Under the pieces are notes generated by a model, which ran no database searches, was not told the DNA's origin, and worked only from the letters and a program-made list of their open reading frames with translations. Shown in pieces: positions 51,415-60,070 of a stretch of DNA of 64,000 nt (within the stretch, counting starts at the first letter, position 1; the number at the start of each line of letters is the position of its first letter). Made by a program: the position numbers and the translations under genes. This DNA comes from PMG-095 sp049324695 (lineage in GTDB: Bacteria > Myxococcota_A > Polyangia > Polyangiales > Polyangiaceae). Where the stretch lies: contig JBMOMJ010000031.1 in the NCBI GenBank assembly GCA_049324695.1, positions 72,115 through 136,114 on the forward strand, in the 5' to 3' direction.

Positions 51415-52925
51415 TGCGGGCTCTCGTTGCGACCCCAAATTTTCGTCTGACCTACTGGACCCACGTAGCGCGCGTCGCGATCGCGATACAAAAGATTGTA
51501 AGCACAGCCGGGCATCAAGCGGCCGTCCGGCATCGCGTAGTGGGTGCAGCACTTTTTGATGCGATCGACCTCGAAGGTGTGCACGTCCATGAAGGCGTGA
51601 ATGAAGATGGTCTTCACCAGGCTTTCGCCGATGTGCAGGCGCTCTTCGAGCTCGAGCGCGCGGTCCTCGGGGTACATCAGGTGAATCGAACGCTTCAGAG
51701 CCGAAAGGATCTTGGCTGGGTCCGGCACTTGTCCGGCGCTGGTCCACATCTCGTCGATGGTGCTGCGAATGGCACCTTCGAACTCGGCTCCCGGTCGAAT
51801 CGTGCCGCGGTTGGCGAGGAGCTCGAGGTACTTCGAGAGCTCGAGAAAGCGCGGGAAGGGAACGAAGCCATCGTCTGTCTTGAGCAGGTAGGTCAAACCG
51901 AAGCAGCTCGGGTGCGAGCACGGCAGCGGTAAGAAGTCGCTTTGCTTCAACATGCCGTCGGTTTGGCGTTCCGCCGCATGCACGATGTCCGGAATCGTGA
52001 TCACGTCGAGAGGGTTGTGCGGCGCGAAGTGCTCGCCGCCATAGCCGGTGTAGGCTGCAGGCTGAAAAGTGAGCGACAGGATGAAATCGCGCTCATACAG
52101 CAGGCGAATGCAGTCGCCGATGGCATCGTCGTTCACGCCCTTGGCGACGGTGGACACAATCGTCGTGCGCACGCCGGCGCGTTCGAGATTGTTGAGCGCC
52201 TTCTCCTTGGCGGCACGCTGGTCGCCGCTGCCTCGCAAGACGCGCAGCGCCGGGTTGCTCAAAGCATCCAGCTGCAAGCTAACGTACACCTTGCGGCGAG
52301 CGAGCTCTTCGCAAAACGCCATATCGGTGGCAACGCGCAAACCGTTGGTGGAAATCGAAACACGCGAAATCTCCTTCTTCGCGCGCGCCATGTCCAAGAA
52401 CTGCAAGAACTGCGGATGCAGCGTGGGTTCGCCCCCCGAAAGATTGATGGTCTCGATCGTTCCTTCTTTTTCGACCAACCCGTCCAGGATGTTGCCGAAC
52501 TCCTCGACGCTCATGTTGTAGTTGTGCCGGTTCTGCACGATGCAAATCGGGCATTCCAAATTGCAGTGGTTGGTGATCTCGATGATTGGCAGGCAGGAGT
52601 GCTGCTCGTGATCCGGACACAACCCGCAATCGTCCGGGCAGCCTTTTTCCACCGGCGTCGAGTACTTCAGCGGAATCGAGCCTTCTTTGATGTAGGTGAG
52701 CGACCGCAAGAACCAATCGGCGTCGCCGGAAATCAGCGCTTCACTCTGGCCATGCGTTGGGCACTGCTTGCGCAGATAAACCTTGCCATCGCGCAGCAAG
52801 CGCACGCCGTCCACCGGCTTGCGGCACTGCGGGCACAGGCCGCGCGAGAACGAATGAAACACCTCGCGCGAGCTCACGTCCGGCGTTTTCACGAACTTGG
52901 GCTCGACCAGCGGCAACTTCAGCAT
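51411..52925 (-). CDS. radical SAM enzyme of the Tes/MJ0619-like family
   Basis: A 504-residue enzyme and first gene of the operon. N-terminal Cys-rich modules (C31-PQ-C34, C55, C96-PDD-C100-GL-C103, C111) precede the radical SAM cluster C121-NLE-C125-PI-C128, then NLSGGEPTLHP. The layout, with GCPDDCGLCPDHEQHSC just before the cluster, matches the archaeal tetraether lipid synthase / MJ0619 family as I recall it; those enzymes join or modify unactivated alkyl chains using extra metal centres. The C-terminus has further cysteines (IKKCCTHYAM, MPGCAYN). Start ATG 52925 has gaggtcgtc ahead. Substrate is unproven; an acyl chain is inferred from the operon. Confidence 0.87.
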   Translation of the reverse strand: MLKLPLVEPKFVKTPDVSSREVFHSFSRGLCPQCRKPVDGVRLLRDGKVYLRKQCPTHGQSEALISGDADWFLRSLTYIKEGSIPLKYSTPVEKGCPDDCGLCPDHEQHSCLPIIEITNHCNLECPICIVQNRHNYNMSVEEFGNILDGLVEKEGTIETINLSGGEPTLHPQFLQFLDMARAKKEISRVSISTNGLRVATDMAFCEELARRKVYVSLQLDALSNPALRVLRGSGDQRAAKEKALNNLERAGVRTTIVSTVAKGVNDDAIGDCIRLLYERDFILSLTFQPAAYTGYGGEHFAPHNPLDVITIPDIVHAAERQTDGMLKQSDFLPLPCSHPSCFGLTYLLKTDDGFVPFPRFLELSKYLELLANRGTIRPGAEFEGAIRSTIDEMWTSAGQVPDPAKILSALKRSIHLMYPEDRALELEERLHIGESLVKTIFIHAFMDVHTFEVDRIKKCCTHYAMPDGRLMPGCAYNLLYRDRDARYVGPVGQTKIWGRNESPQ

Positions 52926-53158
52926 GACGACCTCACCATTTTCGTCTACTCCGCCGCGTTCGACCCGCGGCCCCTTGTGCCCGAAGTACTCTGACTACTC
53001 CGGCCGAGCCGAAGTCTCAATGGCCTCGTCACTCGTTGGGTTGCCGCGCGGCACGCCGCGGAGGCCCAATCGCTCACGACACCGCCGTTTTGAAGCTCGG
53101 CCGCGCCTGGTTCACTCGGCGTGGGCAGGCGCGTGAGTCTTTGGTAACCTCACGAAGC
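52926..53158. promoter_or_regulatory. divergent intergenic region driving the radical-SAM/FAS operon and the PLC-like genes
   Basis: A 233-base gap between two divergent operons, so it must hold at least two promoters. No consensus boxes, operator palindromes or riboswitch folds were recognised by eye. Confidence 0.4.
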
Positions 53159-53350
53159 ATGCCGGACGAGGAGGAGGTGCTGATTGAAACCCTGGCCGCG
53201 CTCGACCTGCCTCGGCACATGTTGCGCCCATTTTTCGAGCACAATCGTGCCTTCTGCAACCAACACGGGGGCAGGCGAGTCTACGCCGGCCTACTAGAGC
53301 TCTTGGATCGCTGTGATGCCGCGCTCAAGAAGAGCGAAGGCCAGCGCTGA
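53159..53350 (+). CDS. 63-residue cytoplasmic protein
   Basis: A small acidic/helical protein from ATG 53159 (MPDEEEVLIETLAALDLPRH, VYAGLLELLDRCDAALKKSE). No family recognised. The three-base gap to the next gene and the shared direction support a real gene in the operon with the two phospholipase-like proteins. Confidence 0.55.
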   Translation: MPDEEEVLIETLAALDLPRHMLRPFFEHNRAFCNQHGGRRVYAGLLELLDRCDAALKKSEGQR

Positions 53351-53353
53351 GTC

Positions 53354-54040
53354 ATGCGGTACGGCGGCCTCTACGTAGTGATCGAACTCGCGATGCGGAA
53401 GCTGCGCGACCCCGGCGTCGAGCGCTACAAAGATCCCCTGCTTCTCGGCTCACTCCGGGAAGATCTCTGGCACATCCCGCTGTTCGACACCCTCTTCGAA
53501 CACTGGTCTTTTTCACACTTCTACAAGCCACCCCTGCCGGGCGGCTTCATTCCACTGCTGTGGCCAGGTCCGCGCATGAAGGCCGAAAAGTTCTTTCGGC
53601 GAGCCGTGCGTGAACACGCGGCTGGTCGCAAAGCCGCCGGCTTCGTCCAGCTCGGTCGGGTTGCGCACTTGCTGACCGACATGTGCTGCCCCGTGCACGT
53701 GCACCGCTTCACTCACGATACCGATCCGTACGAATGGTACGTGGAAGGCAACATCGCGAAGCTGCTCGAATGCGACGTGCCCGACGTGCCCGACGCCGAG
53801 CGACCGAGTGAGCTCATTGAAGCGCTCGCAGCCTACACGAGCCGTTTCCGCGCTGACGCCGGAAACCACCATTTGGGTCGCGTGCTGAAACGCGCCAAGC
53901 TGTTACGCGGTGTCACCTCGAAAGAAGCCGCCGCCCAAGCGCGCGAACTAATTCCCCTCGCGGCAGGCTACACGGCATCGTTGTTGCGCCTCTACCAACG
54001 ACGTTGCGCCGAAGTTGCGACAGTTGCTGCCGTCGGCTGA
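53354..54040 (+). CDS. zinc-dependent phospholipase C / S1-P1 nuclease-fold protein
   Basis: A 228-residue all-helical protein. The metal-site pattern is visible: H50 and H55 (FEHWSFSHFYKP), H105-x3-D109 (GRVAHLLTDM), CCPVHVHRF (H115/H117), and H121 ... E127/E131 (THDTDPYEWYVEGN). This parallels the H-x3-D ... H ... H-x3-E ligand order of bacterial zinc phospholipases C and S1/P1 nucleases. No signal peptide is seen, unusual for those enzymes, so it may act on an internal lipid. A paralogue follows three bases later. Confidence 0.7.
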   Translation: MRYGGLYVVIELAMRKLRDPGVERYKDPLLLGSLREDLWHIPLFDTLFEHWSFSHFYKPPLPGGFIPLLWPGPRMKAEKFFRRAVREHAAGRKAAGFVQLGRVAHLLTDMCCPVHVHRFTHDTDPYEWYVEGNIAKLLECDVPDVPDAERPSELIEALAAYTSRFRADAGNHHLGRVLKRAKLLRGVTSKEAAAQARELIPLAAGYTASLLRLYQRRCAEVATVAAVG

Positions 54041-54043
54041 GCG

Positions 54044-54703
54044 ATGCAACTCAATAGCCATGCGTTCGTGATCTACGCTGCGGTTGCGGCGAGCGGGCGC
54101 TCATGGCTCGGCGAGTACCTCAGCGAAATCCTGAGCGGAGCCTATGAGGAAGACGGCTGGCGACTGGGCCCCCTGCGCCTACCAGCGCCCGGCTTGACTC
54201 ACACCTATCGGCCTGGCTACTCGCGCGGTGAGCTCGGCGCGCCCTCCGCGCGCACCTGCTTGCTCCGCCACATCGAGCGGTCGCGTGCGAGCACAGAGCA
54301 CCGCGAGGCGGCGCATTGGCTTGGTCGCGCTTGCCATTTGCTCGCAGACATGGCGGTCCCAGCGCGCACGCGCGGCGTTTGGCACCTCTTCGGCGATCCG
54401 CTCGAAAGTTGGCTCGAGCGAAACCACCGAGAGCTCCCGAAATTGCTCGCTGACTACCCGAAGCTGCCGGCCGAACTGCCCACACCGGCAGAACTCGCGG
54501 ACAGCCTAGCCAACGCATCGAGTCGCTTCGCAGCCGATACAACGCGCACGCCATGGGGAGCACTCGCGTACCGCTGGTTCAAAAGCGGTTTAAAGCTCGA
54601 GGAAGCTGAAGTCGTGGCGCAAGCGCGTTCGTTGATTCCGGTCGCCGTCGAGCACACCTTCCTGCTGCTGGAAGGCGAAGTGAAGCGGCGCGGCGTCGAC
54701 TGA
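54044..54703 (+). CDS. paralogue of the preceding zinc-PLC-fold protein
   Basis: A 219-residue protein sharing layout with its neighbour: LTHTYRP (H53), GRACHLLADMAVP (H98, D102) and WHLFGDPLESWLERN (H114, E121/E125), and the final AEVVAQARSLIPVAVEHTFL. The PVHVH ligand segment of the first protein is replaced by PARTR, so one zinc ligand is probably lost. The pair may have diverged into enzyme and partner. Both are divergent from the 12-gene operon. Confidence 0.68.
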   Translation: MQLNSHAFVIYAAVAASGRSWLGEYLSEILSGAYEEDGWRLGPLRLPAPGLTHTYRPGYSRGELGAPSARTCLLRHIERSRASTEHREAAHWLGRACHLLADMAVPARTRGVWHLFGDPLESWLERNHRELPKLLADYPKLPAELPTPAELADSLANASSRFAADTTRTPWGALAYRWFKSGLKLEEAEVVAQARSLIPVAVEHTFLLLEGEVKRRGVD

Positions 54704-54733
54704 CGATGTCACCGCGCACGCTTTCTCTCAGAG

Positions 54734-56056
54734 CTACCGCGCGCAAGCGTGCAGATCGGTGTATGTGAACCAGTAGTTTGGTTGCGACGTGGAGCTGCCG
54801 TAGGTGGCATCTACCCGAATCACGTTACCGGTTGCGACAGGGAACGTCGAGTAGCTGACCCACATACCGTTCGTGCCATCAGCATTCGTAATGGTGTACT
54901 GAGTATTCGCGGTCAGCTGCCACGCCACGTTCACCACCAGTTTGGCTGGGCTGCCCGCCGGAACGGCGTAGGTGTAGAGCGCTGCGGTTTCGCCCATGCG
55001 TCTCAAGGAGATTGTGTCCGCCTTGGCCTGATTGTTGAACGCGAAGCTAGTCAACGTGGAGTTGGTGAGTGCGGTGAACACTAGGCCCGAATCAGCCCAG
55101 CCGCTGATGGTGGTGGTGGGAACCGGCCCTTGAATGTACGCGCAGCTCTTGCAGCTCGTGCTGCACGCATCGACGTTGCTGGTGTTCCGATCGTCGCAGG
55201 CTTCACCGTTGGCGGTGTCGATCACGCCATCGCCGCAGAAGGATGTCGCCCCGGCGGTGAGTATGCAGCGTCCGTCGCAAACGTTGCAAGCCGACAAGCC
55301 GTAGGCGCAGCGCTCGGTGACGGTGTTGCGATCATCGCAGGTTTCTCCGTCGCCGGTGTTGACGGCGCCGTCGCCGCAGTACGCGGTCGCGCCGGCGGCG
55401 GTTTTGCACATCGAGTCGCACACGGTGCAGGAGGTCAAGCCGTACGCGCAACGATTCGTGATCGTGTCGCCGTCGTCGCAGAGCTCGTTGCGCGCATCGA
55501 CGACCTTGTCGCCGCAGTACGAAGTTGTGCCGGCTTCCGGTTGGCACTTCGGACCGCACACTTTGCAGCTGGTTTGCCCGTAGACACACGCTTCGAGCGC
55601 GGTGTTGCCATCGTCACAGGCTTCACCGGGTTCGATCGTTGCGTTGCCGCACACTCCGCTGTGCGCGCCACCGCCGGCTCCGCCGTCGCCGCCAGCTCCT
55701 GCGACAGGCTCACCGCCGCCTGCACCACCTGCGCCACCTGGTGTTGCGCCCGCAGCACCCGCTGCGCCACCGCCTGGCATTCCGCCATCGGATGGTGTTC
55801 CCGCTTCGCCACCCATGCCGCCTACCGTTTGGCCACCGAAGCCGGGCGCGCCACCCTTGGTGATGGCGCCGCCGCCCATGCCGGTGGTTTTGCCACCGTT
55901 GCCAACGACTGTGCCGCCCTGTCCGACGGCGCCGCCCGCTGCCGCTTCGTAGTCGCGATCTGGACCCGAGCAGGCGTTGAATTGAACGAGCGTGAGAGAG
56001 AGCGAGAAGCCGACGAGCGCGAAGCGAGAGCGATCAGAAGTCATAGTTTTATCCAA
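54734..56056 (-). CDS. surface lipoprotein with DUF4215-type Cys repeats
   Basis: A 440-residue protein: signal with lipobox FNAC, a Gly/Ala linker of about 100 residues, four Cys-rich repeats of the myxococcal DUF4215 type (CGNATIEPGEACDDGNTALE, YCGDKVVDARNELCDDGDTI and two more), then a C-terminal beta domain of about 130 residues (TTTISGWADSGLVFTAL, YAVPAGSPAKLVVNVAWQL, FTYTDLHACAR). Expected on the cell surface; ligand unknown. It converges on the PLC-like gene with 30 bases between. Confidence 0.88.
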   Translation of the reverse strand: MDKTMTSDRSRFALVGFSLSLTLVQFNACSGPDRDYEAAAGGAVGQGGTVVGNGGKTTGMGGGAITKGGAPGFGGQTVGGMGGEAGTPSDGGMPGGGAAGAAGATPGGAGGAGGGEPVAGAGGDGGAGGGAHSGVCGNATIEPGEACDDGNTALEACVYGQTSCKVCGPKCQPEAGTTSYCGDKVVDARNELCDDGDTITNRCAYGLTSCTVCDSMCKTAAGATAYCGDGAVNTGDGETCDDRNTVTERCAYGLSACNVCDGRCILTAGATSFCGDGVIDTANGEACDDRNTSNVDACSTSCKSCAYIQGPVPTTTISGWADSGLVFTALTNSTLTSFAFNNQAKADTISLRRMGETAALYTYAVPAGSPAKLVVNVAWQLTANTQYTITNADGTNGMWVSYSTFPVATGNVIRVDATYGSSTSQPNYWFTYTDLHACAR

Positions 56057-56313
56057 TGCCAGGCAAGGCCCTCGTCAGCTGCCCCAACGAGAACGTACGC
56101 TGACTCGCGATCATACTGAAAGGTGTTCGGTGTTCGCCATCGATATTTGGCTGAACTCGAGTACGCAAAAAACCCGCGTACCCGGCGTCTCTCGTACATG
56201 TGCTCACAGGTGCCTCCTCACACGTTCCTGGGCACGCGAGGTTTGTGTTACGCGATTGCAGCGCAAACGCTCACGACGCTTGCGTCGAGTGGTGATGTCG
56301 CGCTAGGCGCGAA

Positions 56314-58317
56314 TCAACGCGGAGGGTACGAGCCCAATTGTCCGCGTGGCGGTGCAGAGCTCGAACGGCCACGAAGCGCGTGCCACGCTGCGCGCCCTTC
56401 GACGATGCCGCCGTCCACGGTCATCGCCACGACCATACCTGCGTCGGCCATCATGCTGATGAATGGTGTTTGCCACTCGGGCGCGCTCCAAACGCGTTGC
56501 CATTCCATCTCGCGCTCCGCGTCGCGTACCCACAGTGTGCCGAGGCTCGCTACCCACTCGCGCGCGAGTACGTCCATAGCTGCTGCGGTGAGATCGGGAG
56601 TGCCGCTGGCCGCGCTGCTGGTGACTCCGTTGGACCCGACACGCAGCGCGACCCCATCTGCACCGACCAGCAACGCCACACCGCGCTCGGGCTCGCTGGC
56701 TCCGCCCACGAAGGCGCGAGTGTGAGGTACATCGAGGTACTCCACCTCCCACTGCATCGGCGTGTAGATGGCTGCAAAGCCTAATCCTTGCGCCAAGCGA
56801 CCGCAGAGTAACCAGCGCGATTCGTCGAGACGATGCAGCGCGGCGACGTAGCTCACACCGTCGAGCCGCAACGGCTTCATCCAGCGTCGCGCTGCCATCG
56901 CCCATAACGAGGGTGCTTCATCCGGGCGCTGCCCGACCGCGACCACCAGATCGTCGAAACGGCCGCTCGCGTGCGAAAACTCCAACGTCGAATCTGGCGC
57001 GCGCACCACCTCGCGCACGCCGTGAGTGTTGTAAACCGCGAGAGCGCCACCGGCGCCGCCGACGAGCCAACCGCCGGCTTCGTACCGGCGCGCGAAGCTC
57101 ATGCCAGCTGGCAGGCTGTGCGCCACCTCCGGCGCATCGAGCCACGATTGTCCGTTCCAAAATAGCGGCCCCCGTGGCGTAAACACGAAGCAGCGCCCGT
57201 CGGCGTCCCACGCTGCACTCTGAATCACCACGTTGTCGCCGGGTGGGTGCCGCGTGGTCCACGACCACTTGCTCAGATCTCCCGGCGGCGCGAGATTCAG
57301 CAAGCTATTCACCAAGCGCCGACTCGGCCGCGGTGCCGAGCCCGGAGCGCCGAGCAGCGGAATGAGAGCGTTGGCCAGCTCGTACGCGGTCTGTGGACGC
57401 TGCTCGGCTGCGAACGACGTCGCTCGCGCCAACACCGCGTCGATGTTGCGGCACACTTCCGGCTGCTCCAGAAACTCCGGGCTCAACGTGCTGCATTCGG
57501 TAATGCTGCGCCGCCTGCGATCGCGCACCAACGAATAGGCCTGCACCGGCGACGTGCAATCGAAGTAGTGCTCCCCCGTCATCACGTGGAACAGCACACA
57601 CGCCAAGCCAAACACGTCCGTGAATGGCCCGGCCGCGCTCGTCTCCGGCAAACTCTGCTCGGGCGCTGCGTAGCCAGCGGTGCCGACGCCCATCCCTCCG
57701 AACGTTGCCGCGAGCCCTTGTGGTCGCGCCACGCCGAAGTCCGAAATCTTGAAAATCTCACCTTCGCCGAACCCGCAACACAGCACATTGCCCGGCGTGA
57801 TGTCGCGATGCACGACACCGACCGCGTGAATCGCCGACAAGCCGGATGCCATGCAGCGCACCACGTGCGCGGTGCGCGTTGGGTCGAATGCAAAGCTCGT
57901 GCGATTGATCGAGTACGACACGCGATCTTCGAGCGTCGTGCCTTCTACGCCGCCATGCACGTACTCGAGCGCGATCCACGGCATCGCATTCTCGTCGAAC
58001 AACCGCGCGGTGCCCGTGTCGATGAAACGGACCACGAACGGCGTCGGAGGAATGCGCTCATTCAAGCGGCCAAGAGCCACCGCTTCCTTCCGCACTAAAA
58101 TGTCCGGGCTGATATTGCCGACTACCGGCGAGCCCCGCACCACCTTGACCACGACGGGCGACATCCCATCGCCCGCGTGCCGCAATGCCAGGTACGCAGT
58201 CCCCAAGCCACCTTCGCCAATCGGTTTCTCGATACGATAACTGACGCCTGCCTGGAGCTCTGACTGGATGACCATCCCGCTGAGGGAAGCGGGCGGCGAC
58301 GAGAAGCGATCAACCAT
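56314..58317 (-). CDS. Ser/Thr protein kinase with C-terminal propeller-like domain
   Basis: A 667-residue soluble kinase. Motifs: glycine loop GEGGLGT (34-40), Lys58, H170-RD172-ITPGN, DFG (193-195), GYAAPEQ. The kinase domain ends near residue 325. The rest has repeated short strands (CFVFTPRGPLFWNGQSWLDA, WLVGGAGGALAVYNTHGV, RWLLCGRLAQGLGFAAIY), suggesting a beta-propeller or sensor domain; no membrane span. The 257 bases upstream (56057-56313 side) toward the DUF4215 gene hold nothing recognisable. Confidence 0.92.
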   Translation of the reverse strand: MVDRFSSPPASLSGMVIQSELQAGVSYRIEKPIGEGGLGTAYLALRHAGDGMSPVVVKVVRGSPVVGNISPDILVRKEAVALGRLNERIPPTPFVVRFIDTGTARLFDENAMPWIALEYVHGGVEGTTLEDRVSYSINRTSFAFDPTRTAHVVRCMASGLSAIHAVGVVHRDITPGNVLCCGFGEGEIFKISDFGVARPQGLAATFGGMGVGTAGYAAPEQSLPETSAAGPFTDVFGLACVLFHVMTGEHYFDCTSPVQAYSLVRDRRRRSITECSTLSPEFLEQPEVCRNIDAVLARATSFAAEQRPQTAYELANALIPLLGAPGSAPRPSRRLVNSLLNLAPPGDLSKWSWTTRHPPGDNVVIQSAAWDADGRCFVFTPRGPLFWNGQSWLDAPEVAHSLPAGMSFARRYEAGGWLVGGAGGALAVYNTHGVREVVRAPDSTLEFSHASGRFDDLVVAVGQRPDEAPSLWAMAARRWMKPLRLDGVSYVAALHRLDESRWLLCGRLAQGLGFAAIYTPMQWEVEYLDVPHTRAFVGGASEPERGVALLVGADGVALRVGSNGVTSSAASGTPDLTAAAMDVLAREWVASLGTLWVRDAEREMEWQRVWSAPEWQTPFISMMADAGMVVAMTVDGGIVEGRAAWHALRGRSSSAPPRGQLGSYPPR

Positions 58318-58489
58318 CGGAATTCCGTTGCGCCGAAAGACTCCGAAGAAACATCGGCGAGCCTAGCACGGAAACGTCACGCGCCGGCTCCACGCAAAAG
58401 CTCGCGCGCCCTCTGAACTTCGGCTGGTACGCTTGACATTGCCGATGAAACGCGGAAAAGCGTCCCCTCGAAACCCGAGGAGCAAAGCC

Positions 58490-59455
58490 ATGGGCACGGT
58501 TCGCGACTTCATCCAGCACCACTACCGCCACTTCAACGCTGCAGCGCTCGTCGACGCGGCCCGCGCTTGGGAGGCGCATCTCGCCAAAGGCGGCAAGATG
58601 TTGTTGACGATGGGTGGCGCCATGAGCACCGCCGAAATGGGCATCGTCATCGCGGAGCTCATTCGCAAGGAAAAGATTCATGGCATTTGCCTCACCGGCG
58701 CCAACCTCGAAGAAGACGTCTTCAACCTGGTTGCGCACGAGAGCTACCGCCGCGTCCCGAACTTTCGCGAGCTGCGCCCAGAAGACGAAAAAGCCCTGCT
58801 CGACCAAGGTTTGAACCGCGTCACCGATACTTGCATCCCCGAGCACGAGGCGATGCGCAAAATCGAGAAGAAGATGCTCGCCTTGTGGAACAATGCCCAG
58901 CGTAAAGGCGAACGCTACTTCCCGCATGAGTACTTTTTCCAGCTTTTGCGCAGCAAGGAGCTCGAGCCCGAATACGAAATCGAGCCCAAAAACTCCTGGC
59001 TCCTAGCGGCCGCCGAACGCGACTTGCCCCTATGGGTACCAGGCTGGGAAGACTCGACCCTGGGCAACATGTTCGTCGCCGGCGTCATCCGCGGCGAGTA
59101 TGGCTACCAAATCATGAAGGGCGGCACCGAGTACATGGGCCGCCTCATCGAGTGGTATAAGGAAACGGACCGCCAGTCCTCAATCGGCTTCTTCCAAATC
59201 GGCGGCGGCATCTCGGGCGACTTCCCCATCTGCGTCGTCCCCCTCATGGACCAGGACCTCGGCTGGGATGTGCGCACCTGGGGCTACTTCTGCCAGATTT
59301 CGGACGCCACCACGTCCTACGGCTCGTACAGCGGCGCGCCTCCCGGCGAAAAGATCACGTGGGGCAAACTTGCAGTCGACACCCCCCGTTTCGTCATCGA
59401 GTCCGACGCGACCATCGTGTTCCCTCTGGTCGCCGCGTACCTGCTCGACATGTGA
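58490..59455 (+). CDS. deoxyhypusine synthase family enzyme
   Basis: A 321-residue NAD-dependent spermidine-processing enzyme. Family features are MLLTMGGAMSTAEMGIVI, CLTGANLEEDVFNLVAH, FQIGGGISGDFP and the catalytic Lys293 in ITWGKLAVD. In eukaryotes this enzyme modifies eIF5A; bacterial members instead transfer aminobutyl groups between polyamines (homospermidine-type chemistry) or have unknown substrates. ATG 58490 is chosen for its gaggag site with 7-base spacing; ATG 58445 would add 15 residues. It stands divergent from the kinase gene. Confidence 0.9.
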   Translation: MGTVRDFIQHHYRHFNAAALVDAARAWEAHLAKGGKMLLTMGGAMSTAEMGIVIAELIRKEKIHGICLTGANLEEDVFNLVAHESYRRVPNFRELRPEDEKALLDQGLNRVTDTCIPEHEAMRKIEKKMLALWNNAQRKGERYFPHEYFFQLLRSKELEPEYEIEPKNSWLLAAAERDLPLWVPGWEDSTLGNMFVAGVIRGEYGYQIMKGGTEYMGRLIEWYKETDRQSSIGFFQIGGGISGDFPICVVPLMDQDLGWDVRTWGYFCQISDATTSYGSYSGAPPGEKITWGKLAVDTPRFVIESDATIVFPLVAAYLLDM

Positions 59456-59485
59456 CCGCCAGCGCGCGAGGGGGGATGGACAGTC

Positions 59486-60070
59486 ATGGGCACGCAAGAT
59501 CCCAAGGTTGATGCATTCGTGAGCCGCGCCAAAACCTGGCGCGGCGAGATCCAGAAGATTCGGTCGATCCTCCTCGAGTGTGGGCTCGATGAAGAGCTGA
59601 AGTGGGGGAAGCCGTGCTTTACGTTCGAGGGGAAGAACATAGCAATCATCCAACCCTTCAAAGAGCATTGCTCGCTCATGTTCTTTAAAGGCGCCTTGCT
59701 GAAGGACACTCACGGACTGCTTCGGAGCCAAGGGGAGAACACGCAGTCGGCGCTGCGCTTGGAGTTCACCAGCGAGGCTCAAATCAAGAAGACCATGTTG
59801 AAGTCGTACGTGACGCAGGCCGTCGCCGTGGAGCAGGCTGGGCTCAACGTCGACTTCAAAGCGAAGCGAGAGCTCGAGCTTCCGGAGGAGTTGACCTCAA
59901 CGTTGCGGAAGGATCGCAAACTCGCGAAGGCCTTCAAAGCGTTGACCCCCGGGCGACAGCGCTCCTACGTCCTCTACATTACGGCAGGGAAGCAAGCGAA
60001 GACTCGAATGGCGAGAGTCGAGAAGTCTATTCCCGGGATCCTTGCCGGCGTGGGAATGAACGAACATTAG
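59486..60070 (+). CDS. YdeI/OmpD-associated (DUF1801) family protein
   Basis: A 194-residue cytoplasmic protein with the DUF1801 fold (IRSILLECGLDEELKWGKPC, IAIIQPFKEHCSLMFFKGAL) and a helical C-terminal half with LPEELTSTLRKDRKLAKAFK and LTPGRQRSYVLYITAGKQAK, as in YdeI proteins linked to resistance to cationic peptides and bacteriocins. Function in this organism unknown. Its stop overlaps by four bases with that of the convergent kinase-like gene. Confidence 0.88.
   Translation: MGTQDPKVDAFVSRAKTWRGEIQKIRSILLECGLDEELKWGKPCFTFEGKNIAIIQPFKEHCSLMFFKGALLKDTHGLLRSQGENTQSALRLEFTSEAQIKKTMLKSYVTQAVAVEQAGLNVDFKAKRELELPEELTSTLRKDRKLAKAFKALTPGRQRSYVLYITAGKQAKTRMARVEKSIPGILAGVGMNEH

Noticed and set aside
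43158..52925. Ladderane or aryl-polyene gene cluster
   Set aside because: Shares radical SAM plus FAS genes with the former and the KS pair with the latter, but lacks the desaturase-like genes of one and the aryl starter ligase/ammonia-lyase, acyltransferase and exporter genes of the other.
58490..59455. Hypusination pathway for eIF5A
   Set aside because: Bacteria lack eIF5A, and no deoxyhypusine hydroxylase is present in the window; only the enzyme family can be claimed.
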